Source of the DNA: Fusibacter paucivorans
GTDB taxonomy: Bacteria; Bacillota; Clostridia; Peptostreptococcales; Acidaminobacteraceae
Direction: 5' to 3'
DNA length: 64,000 nt
Assembly (NCBI RefSeq): GCF_018390735.1
Contig: NZ_JAHBCL010000007.1
Location: forward strand, 62,001 to 126,000
Every line of letters begins with the position of its first letter. Position 1 is the stretch's first letter. Below, piece after piece: positions 52,173 through 62,208 of the stretch. The position numbers and the translations under genes are program-made. Below the pieces are notes generated by a model. It did not search any database and was not told where the DNA came from. It saw nothing but the letters and a program-made list of their open reading frames with translations.

Positions 52173-53621
52173 TTAATAAGGCTGTACTTTGTCTGATTTA
52201 TAAGCCTTGATGCGAATAGACAGCGTGAGTCCCTTTGATTTATTGCTGTAAGCAGTCATGCGACCACCGTGTAGCTCGATAATCTCACGGCAGATACTGA
52301 GACCTATTCCGCTGCCTTTGATATTGAGATTACGTGATTTATCTGAGCGATAGAATCGATCAAAAATCCTGTCGATCGCATCTTCTGGGACGCCGATTCC
52401 GTTATCAGAGATGTTGATGAGAACACCATCATCATCTCGGTTGGCCAAAATAACAATTTCTATAGGATCAGTGCCTCGGTATTTGATTGCATTTTCGATG
52501 ATGTTAATAAAAACGCGCATGAGCTTTTCAGGATCTGCGTATATATAAGTGTCTTTGATGATGTAATGTAAGTATAGCACGCCGCCGGCTTTTTTTACAT
52601 CGCGCTGGAGTTCGTCAACGCAGTCAAAGAGAAAGTTGCGAAGGTTAATGAGCTGCAGCTTTAGTTGAATGCCTTGCTGATCGTACTTTGCCATCTCAGA
52701 AAGGTCATTGACAAGGCTTTCGAGCATATCTGTTTTGGCGGCAATGGTATCGAGGTATTCCTGCTGCATTGCTTCCGTACGGGCTACGCCATCTCGCAGG
52801 CCTTGGACATAGCCGCGAATGGAGGTGATAGGTGTTCGCAGATCATGTGAAAAATTGGCGATCAATTCTTTTTTTTCTATTTCGAGAACCTGTTGTTTTT
52901 GTACAGAACGCTTGAGGGATTGCCGCATGCTTTCAATACTTTCAGCAAGCCCTTCAAAATCGTCATTTTCGTTGTATTCCAGTTCAGCATTGAGATTGCC
53001 CTTGCGAATTTCATTTGTCGTATAGGTTAGGCGTCGAATACTGCGCTTGATGGGATTTGAAATCCACGAGAGGATAATGGAGAGAATGACAATGTTGAAA
53101 AGGGCGTAGAGAAGTAAGAATACACGCTCAAATACGCGATAGGCTATCTCCAGACGTCCGCTGTCAACGGTGAGTTTTAAATCAATAGGGCCATTGTTGA
53201 GCCGATCGAAGTGTAAATGCTTTAAGGAATATTGCTCGTTTGGCAATAAATTGATTTCCCGATTGTAAATCCATTCTTCAAAGACGTTGTTAAAAACGAT
53301 TTTATCTGTATAAGTCGTTCGCGCCAACTGATTGTTTTCATAAACTTCAATGCGAATAAAAGCGCTGCTGAACTCATCGGCAACTACTGTCATAAAATCA
53401 TCTGTCAGAAAATACTCAGGTGAATTGATATATGGCTCAATAAAGTCTTCAAATTCATAAGAGAGTTCTGAAAAATTGTTAAAAATATCGTAATAGCTGT
53501 CAAAGAAGTCGATGAAGTCCAAGTTGTCACTGAGGACGTTGCTGGTGATCAGAATTGTTGAGATCGCCGGCAGGACGATTAACAGCATTAGCGATATGAT
53601 GAATTTCGTTTTAATTTTCAT
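52173..53621 (-). CDS. Sensor histidine kinase
   Basis: A 482-residue membrane kinase. TM1 is at about 5-28, an extracellular sensor of about 130 residues rich in Asp and Phe follows, TM2 is at about 165-188, then HAMP, HisKA with the phospho-His in NFSHDLRTPITSIRGYV, and HATPase_c with N-box NIIENAIKYRG, G1 DNGIGVPEDAIDRIF and G2 GSGIGLSICREI. TGGAGCGCCC before ATG 53621 sets the start. The signal is unknown; no transporter target gene is adjacent. Confidence 0.92.
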   Translation of the reverse strand: MKIKTKFIISLMLLIVLPAISTILITSNVLSDNLDFIDFFDSYYDIFNNFSELSYEFEDFIEPYINSPEYFLTDDFMTVVADEFSSAFIRIEVYENNQLARTTYTDKIVFNNVFEEWIYNREINLLPNEQYSLKHLHFDRLNNGPIDLKLTVDSGRLEIAYRVFERVFLLLYALFNIVILSIILSWISNPIKRSIRRLTYTTNEIRKGNLNAELEYNENDDFEGLAESIESMRQSLKRSVQKQQVLEIEKKELIANFSHDLRTPITSIRGYVQGLRDGVARTEAMQQEYLDTIAAKTDMLESLVNDLSEMAKYDQQGIQLKLQLINLRNFLFDCVDELQRDVKKAGGVLYLHYIIKDTYIYADPEKLMRVFINIIENAIKYRGTDPIEIVILANRDDDGVLINISDNGIGVPEDAIDRIFDRFYRSDKSRNLNIKGSGIGLSICREIIELHGGRMTAYSNKSKGLTLSIRIKAYKSDKVQPY

Positions 53622-53859
53622 GGGCGCTCCAGTCATAAAACCATTGATAACTCTATTATATTATAACATCCTTGCTAATTTCTAAATGAAAAATAACAAA
53701 TTTATAAACGATACAGGTATAATAAGAGCAGACATAAAAATTGTTCTGAACCTATGATGCGATGTGAAAAGCATGAAGTCAAATCAAACGATGTGAACAA
53801 TGGTGAAAATCATAGGCGCATCGTTTGGTCAAAGAATAGATTGAGATAAGGAGATGCAA

Positions 53860-54753
53860 ATGCACTTGGAGATCGCCACTTTAAAAGATAATTTTTATGC
53901 AAATGTTCAAGACGTGGACTTTGCTCCCTATGCTGATTTTTGTAAGGCCAATCCAAAGCGAGTATCAACAGATGGCATTCCCTATTACACAATGGGGGAA
54001 GGCCCGGTTTTACTTTGTTTGCCTGGGTCGACGGGAAAAGCGCTGACGTTTTATCCATATTTTGAACAATTGACACAATACTACCAGGTTATCGCGATAG
54101 ATTATCCGGTGGCAACCGGCATTGAAGATTTAACTCTGAAACTAATGCAATTTATTCGAAGCGAGCAAATTGATCGGTTTTATATCTTTGCCAATTCATT
54201 TGGAACGGTTGCGGCACAGGCGCTAGCGTCTAAAATGCCGGAACAGGTTGCGGGAATCGTATTGACGCACGCAGTGACAAAAACGAAAGATGTTCCAGCA
54301 AAGACCAGTCGACGCAATCAAAAATCGCTGAAGAGTTTTATCAAATCCATTCGCTTTTTAAATTTCGCGCGATTCCAGAAAAAGTTTTCAAAACAACTGC
54401 AAAAGAATTTCACGCTTTTTCAGAATGATACCTCAAAACGCCTTTTCTGGGAAGGTATTTTTATAGAGATGCTGTACGATACATCAAAACAGGAAATGAT
54501 GTCCAACTACGGCTTTATGCAGGATTTCTGGGATCGTTATGTCTTTGAAGAAGAACATTTTTCAGAGATGAAAGCCAAAGTAACACTGGTAGAATCGCAT
54601 CGTGATCACGAACAGAACCTGCCGGAGAAAACAGCACTTAGAGCGTTATTCAAAGATGCTGACTACATTGTAATGCCTGGTGATTCGCAATTGTCTCTGG
54701 TTAAAAATCAAGCAGCAATTCTTAAAGCGGTTGTCGAAATGCTCGAGAGCTGA
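53860..54753 (+). CDS. Alpha/beta hydrolase-fold protein
   Basis: A 297-residue protein of the alpha/beta hydrolase fold: LCLPGSTGKALTFYPYFEQL as the oxyanion region and FANSFGTVAAQALASKMP as the nucleophile elbow (Ser in NSFG). The usual C-terminal catalytic His (GHxxxxE-type) is not evident; the equivalent stretch reads MPGDSQLSLVKNQAAIL, so it may be inactive or use another residue. AAGGAG directly touches ATG 53854, so ATG 53860 with six-base spacing is preferred. No substrate can be given. Confidence 0.75.
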   Translation: MHLEIATLKDNFYANVQDVDFAPYADFCKANPKRVSTDGIPYYTMGEGPVLLCLPGSTGKALTFYPYFEQLTQYYQVIAIDYPVATGIEDLTLKLMQFIRSEQIDRFYIFANSFGTVAAQALASKMPEQVAGIVLTHAVTKTKDVPAKTSRRNQKSLKSFIKSIRFLNFARFQKKFSKQLQKNFTLFQNDTSKRLFWEGIFIEMLYDTSKQEMMSNYGFMQDFWDRYVFEEEHFSEMKAKVTLVESHRDHEQNLPEKTALRALFKDADYIVMPGDSQLSLVKNQAAILKAVVEMLES

Positions 54754-54920
54754 TGATGTGGACTATATTAAAGATATCTTAAATTCGTATTATGATTCGT
54801 TTACATTCATTTTTTTGTCAAAACCTTATGCTATCATAGAATTAGGCGCAAGGATAACTTGAGGATAAAATTGCCAAACATATCATAAATAATGCAGAAA
54901 AGCAAACAGAGGAGGTCACT

Positions 54921-55862
54921 ATGATACAAATGATATTAACGATGAATCCAGTCGGTCAGATCATTATTGGCTTGATTGTACTCATCCTGATTATCACACT
55001 TTGGGCACTGGCGCGCATTAAAACAAAATATTTAGTACTGACGTATGATGTGCTCGATCACGACAATCGAAAGGAACTTATTTTTAAAAGTGAACTCAAC
55101 AATGCCATTGTCGATGACTATAAGTCGGCACAGACACTAAAAATAAAGGAAATCAATACACTGGCGATCATCGAAAAGAATATGAATACCTTTTTAAGCA
55201 AAACCAATATTGGCGAACGCTTTATTGGCAGATCCTCCGGATTAATGATTATATTGGGACTCGTCGGAACTTTCTTTGGTTTGACACTTTCGATTTCTGA
55301 GCTCGTTAGCCTGCTAAGTTCAACTAATGAAGCGGTACTTGGCGACGTCAATACCATTACGGGTGGTCTTTTAAGCTCCATTAACGGCATGTCTGTGGCG
55401 TTTGTCACATCACTTTTTGGGATTACAGCTTCAATTCTCGTTAATGTCCTAACGATTGTCGTCGGAACGACGGAGACTAAAGAACAATATATAGCTGTTG
55501 TTGAAGAATACCTTGATAATACACTCGGTGAGAAATCAACGGATATGACACAAGTTGACGAACACGGTAAAACGCCGCTTGAAACGGCATTTGAAAGTCT
55601 GGGCGACAGACTGGCAGCATCACTTGAAGAAGTGACATCAGCTATGAGTTATCGTCTGACCGTCGCAAGCAACAACATGAAAGACACCTCGGATTCCATT
55701 GAGAAGAGCATGCATAAATTCGATCAGTCCATTCAACAGTTTTCTGAAAATATTCGTGACTTTTCAGAGTTTAACCATCACCTGAAAACCAATATACAAC
55801 GAATGTCCGTCGTCTTTGACGATTTTACGGAAGATGTGAAGGAAGCGAATAAAAACGAATAG
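54921..55862 (+). CDS. MotA/TolQ/ExbB-type channel protein, ZorA-like
   Basis: A 313-residue protein: TM1 at about 8-30, a cytoplasmic helical segment, then two channel helices at about 106-131 (SGLMIILGLVGTFFGLTLS) and 155-182 (GMSVAFVTSLFGITASILVNV) with the spacing of the MotA/ExbB proton-channel fold, and a helical tail (205-313) predicted to be coiled coil. It is 17 bases from an OmpA/MotB-like gene. Such pairs use ion flow to drive rotation; in Zorya defence the pair is ZorA/ZorB. ZorA normally has a longer tail, so this is a relative, not a proven member. GAGGAGG precedes ATG. Confidence 0.75.
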   Translation: MIQMILTMNPVGQIIIGLIVLILIITLWALARIKTKYLVLTYDVLDHDNRKELIFKSELNNAIVDDYKSAQTLKIKEINTLAIIEKNMNTFLSKTNIGERFIGRSSGLMIILGLVGTFFGLTLSISELVSLLSSTNEAVLGDVNTITGGLLSSINGMSVAFVTSLFGITASILVNVLTIVVGTTETKEQYIAVVEEYLDNTLGEKSTDMTQVDEHGKTPLETAFESLGDRLAASLEEVTSAMSYRLTVASNNMKDTSDSIEKSMHKFDQSIQQFSENIRDFSEFNHHLKTNIQRMSVVFDDFTEDVKEANKNE

Positions 55863-55879
55863 CACGAAGGGAGGCAGCG

Positions 55880-56821
55880 GTGAAGATTAGAAGAAAACGT
55901 CAACGCCACGAAGAACAGGAAAATTTTTGGCCCTCCTTTACAGATATGATTTCAACCATTGCGATCATACTCTTTTTCGTCATGTTCCTCATGTATATCA
56001 ATAACATTGTCACTGGCAAAAATTTAGAATTTATGCGAAAAGAGCTGGATGACACGCAGAAACAGCTGGAATCCAGTAAGCTCGAAATTTCACAGGCAGA
56101 GAACAATTTGAGGCTGTTAAAAGTGGAACTCGATAAGACGATGGCAGAGGTTGAGGAAGGTCAAATTGCATTGAAGCTCTCACAAGAGGAAATTGATGCA
56201 CAGAAAGAAGTTATTGCCAGCAGTAATCAAGAGCTGGGAGATTTAAGACAAAAATTGCAGGGGATCGCCGTATTGAGGTTGGACGTACTGACGGCGGTTA
56301 AAGATTCAATAGAAGAAAAACTAGGTGAAACGAATCAGGCAGGTGAGCCGCTGGTTACGATTTCAGACACTGGGAACATCGTCATCAACGAGAGCCTTGT
56401 CTTTGATACAAATTCCTACGATATTAAGCCAGAAGGGCAGGCTCTTTTAACGCAGCTTGCCAACGCCTTTGAAGAAGTACTGAAAGACAGTGAAATCAGG
56501 GCGAGTATCGATGCCATTAACATTCAGGGACATACTGATGAACGCGGCAGCGGCTCTTATAATAGAGAGCTCGGTTCAAAACGTGCAACAGCAGTTGTCA
56601 ATTATCTGATGAGTGCAAATAGTAATTTGGACAGCCGATATGGCAGTTTCTTCATGGCCAGTTCGCTTTCAGAGTACAGACCGGTCACCGGTGGCACGTC
56701 AGAAGCTGATTATGCGAAGAACAGACGGATTGAAATCAGTGTAATCTTAAAAGATTCACATGTACAAAACATTATTGACACATATCTTCAGGACTCGATT
56801 AAAGTCTTTGAAGGTGAATAG
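55880..56821 (+). CDS. OmpA/MotB-type stator protein, ZorB-like
   Basis: A 313-residue protein starting at GTG with GGGAGG upstream. The single TM (about 18-42) begins WPSFTDMIST; Asp22 is in the position of the proton-carrying Asp of MotB and ZorB. A coiled coil (about 45-140) leads to an OmpA-like peptidoglycan-binding domain (165-300) with LVFDTNSYDIKPEG, IQGHTDERGSGSYNRELGSKRA and NRRIEISVIL. Together with the preceding gene it should form a cell-wall-anchored ion-driven unit. A terminator follows at 56854. Confidence 0.8.
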   Translation: MKIRRKRQRHEEQENFWPSFTDMISTIAIILFFVMFLMYINNIVTGKNLEFMRKELDDTQKQLESSKLEISQAENNLRLLKVELDKTMAEVEEGQIALKLSQEEIDAQKEVIASSNQELGDLRQKLQGIAVLRLDVLTAVKDSIEEKLGETNQAGEPLVTISDTGNIVINESLVFDTNSYDIKPEGQALLTQLANAFEEVLKDSEIRASIDAINIQGHTDERGSGSYNRELGSKRATAVVNYLMSANSNLDSRYGSFFMASSLSEYRPVTGGTSEADYAKNRRIEISVILKDSHVQNIIDTYLQDSIKVFEGE

Positions 56822-56853
56822 TCAAAAGTATATTGTCAGAGCATGAAGATGAG

Positions 56854-56885
56854 ACCCCTTACATTAACTGTAAGGGGTTCACACT
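56854..56885 (+). terminator. Terminator after the ZorB-like gene
   Basis: ACCCCTTACA / TGTAAGGGGT, a 10-bp perfect stem, with a T-run seven bases after it. Confidence 0.8.
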
Positions 56886-56997
56886 TTTTTGCTGCAATCC
56901 TTAAACTGTAATCAGATCGTAATCGTTTTTTCATAGCAAAGACACATGAGCGCGTTATAATGAAGGTGACTTAAAACATTTGATGAGAGGGATCACT

Positions 56998-59670
56998 ATG
57001 AATAAGAAATGGCTGTTACTAACATGCTTAAGCATGCTGTTTTTGCAACAATTGACGTTTGCGGATTACATAACACTCTATGAGTGGCGCTCTGAACCCG
57101 AGATCATTGCAGATGGCGTCACGAGTCAACACATTCAAAGATTTACCAACGGCGGATGGCTTAACATGAATCTCGTCAATGTCGATTTGACGGCCGGTGC
57201 GGAAATGACCGTCGTGACAGATGACTACCTTTCAGAGCGTGACACGTTATCGACACTGGTCGCGCAGAGTGACGAAGCATCAGAAATCGTTGCGGCAATT
57301 AACAGCGACTTTTTTGATACGGCGAATAATACCACAATGGGAACGTTGATCAAAGATGGTGAAGTGTTATCAACCAGTGTGGGCTATAATGAGTTTGCCT
57401 CATTCAACATTGCCAAAAATGGCTTGCCTTTTGTCGGGTATATTAATACGCCTAACAATACGTTTTCGAATGGCAAGACAACCATGAAAATTAGTTATAT
57501 CAACAAGCCTTACCTTAATTATGACCGTACGATTTTATTTAACAACAACTGGTCCACTGTGTCATACGGTAATTCTATTGGTCAGGACATTGCAGAAATG
57601 CTCGTTGTAAATGACGTCGTGAAAGAAATGCGTCTCAACGGTCCTGCTTTTACCATTCCGGAAAACGGTTATGTCCTCGCTTCTGTGGGAACCGATGTTT
57701 CTCAGCTCTTAAACAGCTTTAAAATTGGCGATACCATCGCCATTCACTATGATGTCAATTTTAATGCCATTGATCTAACAATTGGCGGCGGTGCTCAAAT
57801 TTTAGAGAACGGCACTATTCCAACGACCTTTTCACAAAACATTTCGGGGAATAATCCTCGAACCGCTTTAGGGATTGATCGTGATCGTAAAAAGATTATC
57901 ATGTTGACAGTCGATGGGCGGACGACCTCCTATCGCGGTGTAACGCAAACGGAACTTGCGCAGCTCCTGCTGGAATTCGGTGCCTACGAGGGGATCAATC
58001 TCGATGGCGGCGGTTCTACGGAAATGCTTGTCAAAACACCTTGGGAGACTGCTGCAAATATCGTCAATCGTCCTTCCGATGGCGCCGAACGCAAGATGTA
58101 CACGGGATTGGCTGTTATTAAGAATACAGTGACCACCCCCGTATTAAAACAAATAAAAATCGATATGGCATCAGATGCTGTACTCCTTGGCGAAAAGCTG
58201 ACACTGAAGTTGATGGGTATTGATGAAAATTATGATATGACGGCGATTGATCCTGCCGAGGTAAAATGGACAGTTAGCGGTTTGGCAGGCACACTTGAAG
58301 ATGATCGCTTTGCACCAACGGCGACGGGCGTGGCATCCATTCAAGCTGCATACAAGGGCTTTACAGCGCAAAAAACAGTTCACGTATATGACAATGGGGT
58401 TAAAATTGTCGTTGAGCCTTCTGTTTTAAAACTTGATGCCGGTCAGCAGAAGCAAATGCAGTTCTACATTCAAACAGCAGATGGTGAAAAAGTGGCAACG
58501 TCACCTGAAGCGTTAACGCTCGTCCTGCCGGATAATCTCGGTGCTTTTGACATGGCAATGAGTACCTTTACTGCGGGAACAGATGGACAACAGGGCTATA
58601 TGACAGTTGGTTTCAATGACTTAATTACGTATGTTCCGATTGGCAACGGCACGGATAAAGCGCTGATTGCAGATTTTGAAACGGCAACGGGAACATTCCT
58701 CAGTTATCCGGAAGCGGTAACCGGCAAATATGCAGAACTCAATTTTCCGAAGACTGGCGATTTAGGCGGTATGTTGACTTATGACTTTACAACGACTACG
58801 GATACGCGAGCCGCTTATATGAAATTCAATGAACCCATTATGCTGCCGAGCAATACGGAATCCATTGGTATGTGGGCGTATGGCGATTATGGCAACGATC
58901 ACTGGCTTCGTGGTAAAATTATTGATGCCAATGGTGCGGCAACCAACATTACTTTTGCCAGACACATTGACTGGACGGGATGGAAATATTTGACCGCTGA
59001 TTTGCCGGATGAACTGGCGGCACCGTTTACGCTGGAAAGAATTTATGTTGTAGAGACAGATGTAACCAAGCAAGATGAAGGTACCGTGGTGATTGATGAT
59101 GTTTATGCTGTTGTCGGTCAAACGATCACAGCATCGATTCCTGAAAACGTGACAAAACAAAAACAAATTGCTGATTATAAGATTGAAGACGGTTTAACGA
59201 AGGCCTTTACGGCAGCTTATCTAACACAGGCAACAGAGCCGGTGGCCGAATTGGCAGCGGCATCAGGTATTGTTAAGGCCGCAGGCAATGGGTTTAGTGC
59301 TGAAGTTAAAAATGGCATTTGGGTGATGACATTGAATAACGGCGGCGGCAGTATTCGCGCCAATGATTATACGCAATGGACAAAGTTTATTCAAAAAGTG
59401 ACACAGATTGAATCAAGACCTGTCGTGTTGATGATGCGCGATTCGGAAATATTTAATGACAGCTTGGAAGGGACATTGCTATACCGCCAGCTCGGCACAT
59501 TGGTTGACAAGGGATTGGATGTTACAGTACTCTATCCGACCAATGACGATTACAGCGTTAATATTAAATCCGGTATTCGCATCCTTAATTTGCCAAACTC
59601 TGTTGAGCAGTTAAATGCCTATACATTTGCGGTGAGGGACAAAGCGCTGGCATTTGAAATCGTGCAGTGA
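56998..59670 (+). CDS. Secreted phosphodiester glycosidase (NAGPA-domain) protein
   Basis: An 890-residue secreted protein with a signal peptide (residues 1-22, ending TFA). Residues about 40-375 form a phosphodiester glycosidase / NAGPA domain: AINSDFFD, RTALGIDRDRKKIIMLTVDGR and EGINLDGGGSTEM are its conserved motifs. Next is a Big-type immunoglobulin-like domain (about 378-465), then a beta-rich region (about 545-710) that resembles a carbohydrate-binding module, and a C-terminal domain of unknown kind. The family cleaves sugar phosphodiesters and may act on cell wall polymers or exopolysaccharide. GAGAGGGATCACT precedes the ATG; a TATAAT lies at 56956-56961. Confidence 0.88.
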   Translation: MNKKWLLLTCLSMLFLQQLTFADYITLYEWRSEPEIIADGVTSQHIQRFTNGGWLNMNLVNVDLTAGAEMTVVTDDYLSERDTLSTLVAQSDEASEIVAAINSDFFDTANNTTMGTLIKDGEVLSTSVGYNEFASFNIAKNGLPFVGYINTPNNTFSNGKTTMKISYINKPYLNYDRTILFNNNWSTVSYGNSIGQDIAEMLVVNDVVKEMRLNGPAFTIPENGYVLASVGTDVSQLLNSFKIGDTIAIHYDVNFNAIDLTIGGGAQILENGTIPTTFSQNISGNNPRTALGIDRDRKKIIMLTVDGRTTSYRGVTQTELAQLLLEFGAYEGINLDGGGSTEMLVKTPWETAANIVNRPSDGAERKMYTGLAVIKNTVTTPVLKQIKIDMASDAVLLGEKLTLKLMGIDENYDMTAIDPAEVKWTVSGLAGTLEDDRFAPTATGVASIQAAYKGFTAQKTVHVYDNGVKIVVEPSVLKLDAGQQKQMQFYIQTADGEKVATSPEALTLVLPDNLGAFDMAMSTFTAGTDGQQGYMTVGFNDLITYVPIGNGTDKALIADFETATGTFLSYPEAVTGKYAELNFPKTGDLGGMLTYDFTTTTDTRAAYMKFNEPIMLPSNTESIGMWAYGDYGNDHWLRGKIIDANGAATNITFARHIDWTGWKYLTADLPDELAAPFTLERIYVVETDVTKQDEGTVVIDDVYAVVGQTITASIPENVTKQKQIADYKIEDGLTKAFTAAYLTQATEPVAELAAASGIVKAAGNGFSAEVKNGIWVMTLNNGGGSIRANDYTQWTKFIQKVTQIESRPVVLMMRDSEIFNDSLEGTLLYRQLGTLVDKGLDVTVLYPTNDDYSVNIKSGIRILNLPNSVEQLNAYTFAVRDKALAFEIVQ

Positions 59671-59774
59671 AATAGTCCGAAATGATTTTGTTTGCAGCAG
59701 GAAATGACAACTTCGATCGATAGAGCAGAATAAAATTTGATTAGAAAATGATGAGCAAATCTTAAGAAAATTCT

Positions 59775-59812
59775 AAAAGAACCTAGGTGGCAACGCCTAG
59801 GTTCTTTTTTAT
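59775..59812 (+). terminator. Terminator after the glycosidase gene
   Basis: AAAAGAACCTAGG / CCTAGGTTCTTTT stem with T-run. Confidence 0.92.
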
Positions 59813-59841
59813 ATGATGGTATCAGAAAGTGAGGCATTGAC

Positions 59842-60771
59842 ATGGCATTTAAATCAAAACCCAAGCGAACCTCAGATGATTCCATTGTAGATGGATTGAA
59901 GAAGGTTTTTTTAGAATATGATCCGGTAGTTTTTACACAGAAAGCTTTCGAAGGACTGCTGGCAGACCATATACCGGGGGCCTATGCCTTTAAGGCGCGA
60001 CTAACATTGCTTGCGAAATCAGGCTATTTGTTGAAATTGTTGCAGTTGGGTAATGCAGGAGAACAAGCGTTGCGCTACGCAGAACAGTTTGCCGATTATT
60101 ACGGTTTCGAAAAAGGCATTATTGTAAAGGATTTCAAATTAATTCTGCGATCGGTTGGCGTCTTGTCGGTAACCGATCCAGGCGATATAAACTTTGAGCG
60201 ATCGGATCAAGGCGATTCAGATGAAGCGCCTACTGAGATACAACCCGCGTCTTCGCCAAAAATTAGAAAGAAGCGTCCTGCGAAACATGGGATCAAGGGT
60301 TTTAATTGGATTGGATTAGGCCTTTGGCTACTGTTTTTTATCATCTTAATCGGCGGTTATGTTTATCAAATTGACTTTTTCCAAATGAAGCAGACGGCAA
60401 TCGCTGGTGTTGAAACCTATATGATGCCGCTGAGTCAGAACAATCCATGGCTCGTATTTGGATTGGCGGGGACGCTGATCGGCAGTATTGTCGTATCGTT
60501 AGTCCAAAAGCGACTGGATATTAATTTGATTGCCATCCTACCATGGCTCATGGTGATTATCCAATGCGGTATGGCATTTTTTAAAGTTCAAATGCCGCAG
60601 TTTTATGAATTTGTACAGCTTTACATGATGGTTGTCACCGCAGCAGGGTTTATGATCCTACAGACGGGTTCAATGCGAACAAAGGGTATACCAAAGGGAA
60701 TGGCATCATTTTATCTTCTGGGCACCGTATACCTCGTCAGTCAATATGTGATTCGAACAGTCGTTTTATAA
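59842..60771 (+). CDS. Five-helix membrane protein, unknown, heads the TerY-P unit
   Basis: A 309-residue protein. Residues 1-105 are a soluble helical module (FEGLLADHIPGAYAFKARL, then two more helices), 106-155 an acidic then basic linker, and 156-305 contain about five hydrophobic helices. It is 45 bases before the kinase gene with no terminator between, so probably in the same operon. The N-terminal module could receive or transmit a signal from the kinase/phosphatase pair; that is conjecture. No family name recognised. Confidence 0.7.
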   Translation: MAFKSKPKRTSDDSIVDGLKKVFLEYDPVVFTQKAFEGLLADHIPGAYAFKARLTLLAKSGYLLKLLQLGNAGEQALRYAEQFADYYGFEKGIIVKDFKLILRSVGVLSVTDPGDINFERSDQGDSDEAPTEIQPASSPKIRKKRPAKHGIKGFNWIGLGLWLLFFIILIGGYVYQIDFFQMKQTAIAGVETYMMPLSQNNPWLVFGLAGTLIGSIVVSLVQKRLDINLIAILPWLMVIIQCGMAFFKVQMPQFYEFVQLYMMVVTAAGFMILQTGSMRTKGIPKGMASFYLLGTVYLVSQYVIRTVVL

Positions 60772-60816
60772 TCGCTTGAAAAGCGTGAAACGACTAAACT
60801 AGAAAAGGAGAACGAC

Positions 60817-62136
60817 ATGAGTCTATTAAAGAAAGGCGCTACGCTGACTTCGACTTTGGAAAACTATACGGTCATTAAGCCGCTTGGAGAAGGTGGACAG
60901 GGAGAAGTCTACCTTGTTCATGCAGAATCAGGCGACTATGCGGTCAAGTGGTTTTATAAGCGTATGGCGACAGAAGCACAGTATCACGCAATTGAAAGCC
61001 TCGTTGAACAAGGGGCACCTTCTGAACAATTCATTTGGCCGATGGCGATTGTTGAAAACGATTCGGAAGATCAATTCGGCTATGTCATGCCGCTTATTGA
61101 CAGCAGATACTATCAAAAGCTAACGCGATTTTTCAGTGGTGAATTGACATTTAAATCGTATGAAAAGCTCATTGAAGCTTGTATGCAAATGGTCCAAAGC
61201 TTTTATACACTACACTTGAGCGGCCTTTGTTATCGCGATATCTCATTTGGCAATTTGTTTGTCAACTTTAAAACCGGCGATGTCCGCATCTGTGACAATG
61301 ACAACGTCACCTATGACAGTTTAAAAAGTGTTGAAGACAATTGGGGAACCTATGGCTTTATGGCGCCGGAAGTCATTATCGGTGACGCGCCGCCAAGTAC
61401 GGCAACAGATTTATTTTCACTCTCCGTGGTGCTCTTTCGAATGCTCTATCGACAACATCCACTACAAGGGCGAAGAGAGTATGAGATTGATATACTGGAT
61501 GAAGCGGCATTTATGTCACTCTATGGGACGCATCCGCTCTACATCTTTGATCCTATTGATGCGACTAATCGGCCGGTAAAGGGCGTTCAGGACATTGCAG
61601 AATTTTATTGCAGTATTTTGCCTCAAGCCGTCAACGATGCTTTTGAACGCGCTTTTACAAGTGGCATTAAAGTACCGGAAGAACGATTGCGCGAAAGTGA
61701 ATGGATGCAGCTCTTGACAACGCTGAAATATAATATCACCTATTGTCTGCATTGCGGCAAACAGGTTTTTTACGATGCTTCGATCATTCGCGACAAGAAG
61801 GCGCTTCCCGCTTGTGTGCATTGTGGTAAAGCCGTTGACCGATTGCCGGTTCGCATGAAAGTTGGCGAGCGAATTATTGTTTTGAATTACGATACTGAAC
61901 TGATGATGGATGTATTGACGCCATTAGACATGACGGCCTATCAAACGACATTCGGCAGCATCGTACAGCATCCAAGGCATCCTGAAATATGGGGGCTGAA
62001 AAATCACTCTGAGTATGTTTGGCAGTACACAACTCAGGAAGGTGAAACGCGAACCATTGAAAAAAATGGTGTCGTTCCATTGAGGCATGGTATGATGATC
62101 AACTTTGGCGATTCTATGGGCGTTATTAGATTTTAA
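60817..62136 (+). CDS. Serine/threonine protein kinase with zinc ribbon and FHA-like end (TerY-P kinase)
   Basis: A 439-residue soluble kinase. Gly-rich loop GEGGQGEVY (24-32), Lys44 in AVKW, catalytic loop YRDISFGN (Arg140-Asp141, Asn146), an altered DFG motif reading DND (160-162), and MAPE (182-185). Residues 310-336 hold a zinc ribbon with CLHC and CVHC. The last 90 residues resemble an FHA-type beta fold (GLKNHSEYVW, NGVVPLRHGMMINFG). This architecture matches kinases of the TerY-P triad (kinase, vWA, PP2C) described from comparative genomics. Followed by a vWA gene and a PP2C gene. Confidence 0.85.
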   Translation: MSLLKKGATLTSTLENYTVIKPLGEGGQGEVYLVHAESGDYAVKWFYKRMATEAQYHAIESLVEQGAPSEQFIWPMAIVENDSEDQFGYVMPLIDSRYYQKLTRFFSGELTFKSYEKLIEACMQMVQSFYTLHLSGLCYRDISFGNLFVNFKTGDVRICDNDNVTYDSLKSVEDNWGTYGFMAPEVIIGDAPPSTATDLFSLSVVLFRMLYRQHPLQGRREYEIDILDEAAFMSLYGTHPLYIFDPIDATNRPVKGVQDIAEFYCSILPQAVNDAFERAFTSGIKVPEERLRESEWMQLLTTLKYNITYCLHCGKQVFYDASIIRDKKALPACVHCGKAVDRLPVRMKVGERIIVLNYDTELMMDVLTPLDMTAYQTTFGSIVQHPRHPEIWGLKNHSEYVWQYTTQEGETRTIEKNGVVPLRHGMMINFGDSMGVIRF

Positions 62137-62208
62137 GGCAGGAGCGCCAAGTGAAATAAATCAATACCTCAATGAATGCCTCAAGCGATATATGAAATGG
62201 ATACATCA

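Noticed and set aside
54921-56821. Complete Zorya system
   Set aside because: No ZorC, ZorD or ZorE-like gene follows in the window, and the ZorA-like tail is short; only a ZorAB-like pair can be claimed.
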